Shown: in pieces, positions 63,355 to 64,000 of the stretch
Layout: each line of letters opens with the position of its first letter
Numbering within the stretch: position 1 is the first letter of the stretch
Assembly: GCF_019966515.1 (NCBI RefSeq)
Contig: NZ_JAIMIB010000005.1
Location: 1 to 64,000 of the forward strand
From: Roseovarius aestuarii
GTDB taxonomy: Bacteria; Pseudomonadota; Alphaproteobacteria; Rhodobacterales; Rhodobacteraceae
Length of the DNA stretch: 64,000 nt
Reading direction: 5' to 3'
The notes under the pieces: generated by a model
Told to the model about the DNA's origin: nothing
Seen by the model: only the letters and a program-made list of their open reading frames with translations
Databases searched by the model: none
Position numbers and translations under genes: made by a program

Positions 63355-63379
63355 AAAAGGGGCGGTTTGGCCGCCCCTT
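63355..63379 (-). terminator. Terminator/attenuator between glutamate-synthase-like and GSIII genes
   Basis: GGGGCGG and CCGCCCC form a strong stem with a five-base loop, extended by A-T pairs. On the minus strand it is followed by TTTTCT, 12 bases after the stop of the upstream gene. Partial read-through would reduce expression of the synthetase gene. Confidence 0.75.
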
Positions 63380-63390
63380 GTCAACTTTTT

Positions 63391-64000
63391 TCAGAACCCT
63401 GTGCCCGGCTTGCCCGGCCACCAGTCGGTGCCCGACAAAGGCACCTGCGCCATGGCGGCGGCCTCCATCGTCAGGGCCACCAGATCTTCAGGCTCCAGAT
63501 TGTGCAGATGGTTCTTGCCGCAGGCGCGCGCGATGGTCTGCGCCTCAAGCGTCATCACCTTGAGGTAATTGCGCAGACGCCGCCCGCCCTCGACCGGATC
63601 GAACCGCGCGGCAAGCTCGGGATCCTGGGTGGTGATGCCGGCAGGGTCCAGCCCCTCGTGCCAGTCATCATAGGCGCCCGCGGTGGTGCCGAGTTTCTGA
63701 TATTCGGCCTCCCATTTCGGGTCGTTGTCACCGATGGCGATCATCGCCGCGGTGCCGATGCTGACGGCGTCCGCGCCCAATGCCATCGCCTTGGCCACAT
63801 CCGCACCCGAGCGGATGCCGCCCGACAGGATCAACTGCACCTTGCGGTGCATCCCCAGATCCTGCAGCGCTTGAACCGCCGGACGGATGATCGCCAGCGT
63901 CGGCTGACCGACATGCTCAATGAACACGTCCTGCGTCGCCGCCGTGCCGCCCTGCATGCCATCAAGCACGACCGCATCCGCGCCCGCCTTGATCGCCAGA
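63391..64000 (-). CDS. FMN-binding glutamate synthase-like protein (partial, runs off right edge)
   Basis: C-terminal 200 residues of a protein whose start lies beyond the window. It carries the FMN barrel end of the glutamate synthase large-subunit family: LILSGGIRSGADVAKAMALG, ADAVSIGTAAMIAIG, and upstream KAGADAVVLDGMQGGT. Related proteins are GlxD and MgsC, subunits that transfer glutamine- or glutamate-derived nitrogen. It is in the same direction as the type III synthetase. Confidence 0.85.
   Translation of the reverse strand, partial: LAIKAGADAVVLDGMQGGTAATQDVFIEHVGQPTLAIIRPAVQALQDLGMHRKVQLILSGGIRSGADVAKAMALGADAVSIGTAAMIAIGDNDPKWEAEYQKLGTTAGAYDDWHEGLDPAGITTQDPELAARFDPVEGGRRLRNYLKVMTLEAQTIARACGKNHLHNLEPEDLVALTMEAAAMAQVPLSGTDWWPGKPGTGF

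Overview
The window is a piece of chromosome from an alphaproteobacterium, most likely the Rhodobacteraceae/Roseobacter group. The evidence is high GC with NTG starts, a Usg protein, a circularly permuted two-piece tmRNA with tag ANDNRAPVALAA, an alpha-type SspB, the F1-ATPase zeta inhibitor (DUF1476), fumC followed by DUF4169 and RHH genes, an RNase E with an acidic S1 insertion, and a type III glutamine synthetase beside a glutamate-synthase-like gene. No rRNA, tRNA, insertion sequence, prophage or CRISPR array was seen.

Layout. 1-11.9 kb: usg, gyrA, an SDR epimerase, a FlaA1/WbpM-like nucleotide-sugar dehydratase, a coiled-coil membrane protein, then trmJ-ctaA-M32 peptidase on the minus strand and TfoX-like and ThiE-like genes on the plus strand. 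11.9-18.3 kb: a minus-strand group of C45 acyltransferase, ATP-grasp ligase, Orn/Lys/Arg decarboxylase and nitrilase-family amidase, which looks like an undescribed amine or amide pathway. 18.5-19.6 kb: a BenE transporter. 19.7-26.7 kb: a tight three-gene cassette of trypsin-like protease, STAND NTPase, and trypsin-like protease fused to a DRGH nuclease. This is the best candidate for a new conflict or cell-suicide system. 26.9-32.6 kb: a large membrane protein facing that cassette, and a CHASE histidine kinase with three receiver proteins. 32.9-37.7 kb: a Sel1-repeat membrane protein cut by an in-frame TGA, an orphan Phd antitoxin, tmRNA, and a secreted protein with four internal repeats. 38-42.5 kb: a chromate-resistance pair, sspB, and fumC with two small partners. 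43-47.2 kb: a P450/hydrolase pair, ccdA, a TusA-like gene and RidA. 47.3-56.9 kb: rne with two possible small genes upstream, a DUF3617 gene, a DctBD-type two-component pair, purQ-purS-purC, and the zeta inhibitor. 57-64 kb: a homocysteine methyltransferase, an orphan oligopeptide-type binding protein, a LysR/EamA divergent pair, and a GSIII/GmaS-like synthetase with the end of a glutamate-synthase-like gene running off the right edge.

How the parts connect. tmRNA and SspB, about 5 kb apart, belong to the same ribosome-rescue and ClpXP-degradation route. The STAND cassette reads as sensor, protease relay and nuclease effector. The DctD-like regulator lacks the GAFTGA loop needed to engage sigma-54. 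All functions are inferred from motifs read by eye; no database search was run.
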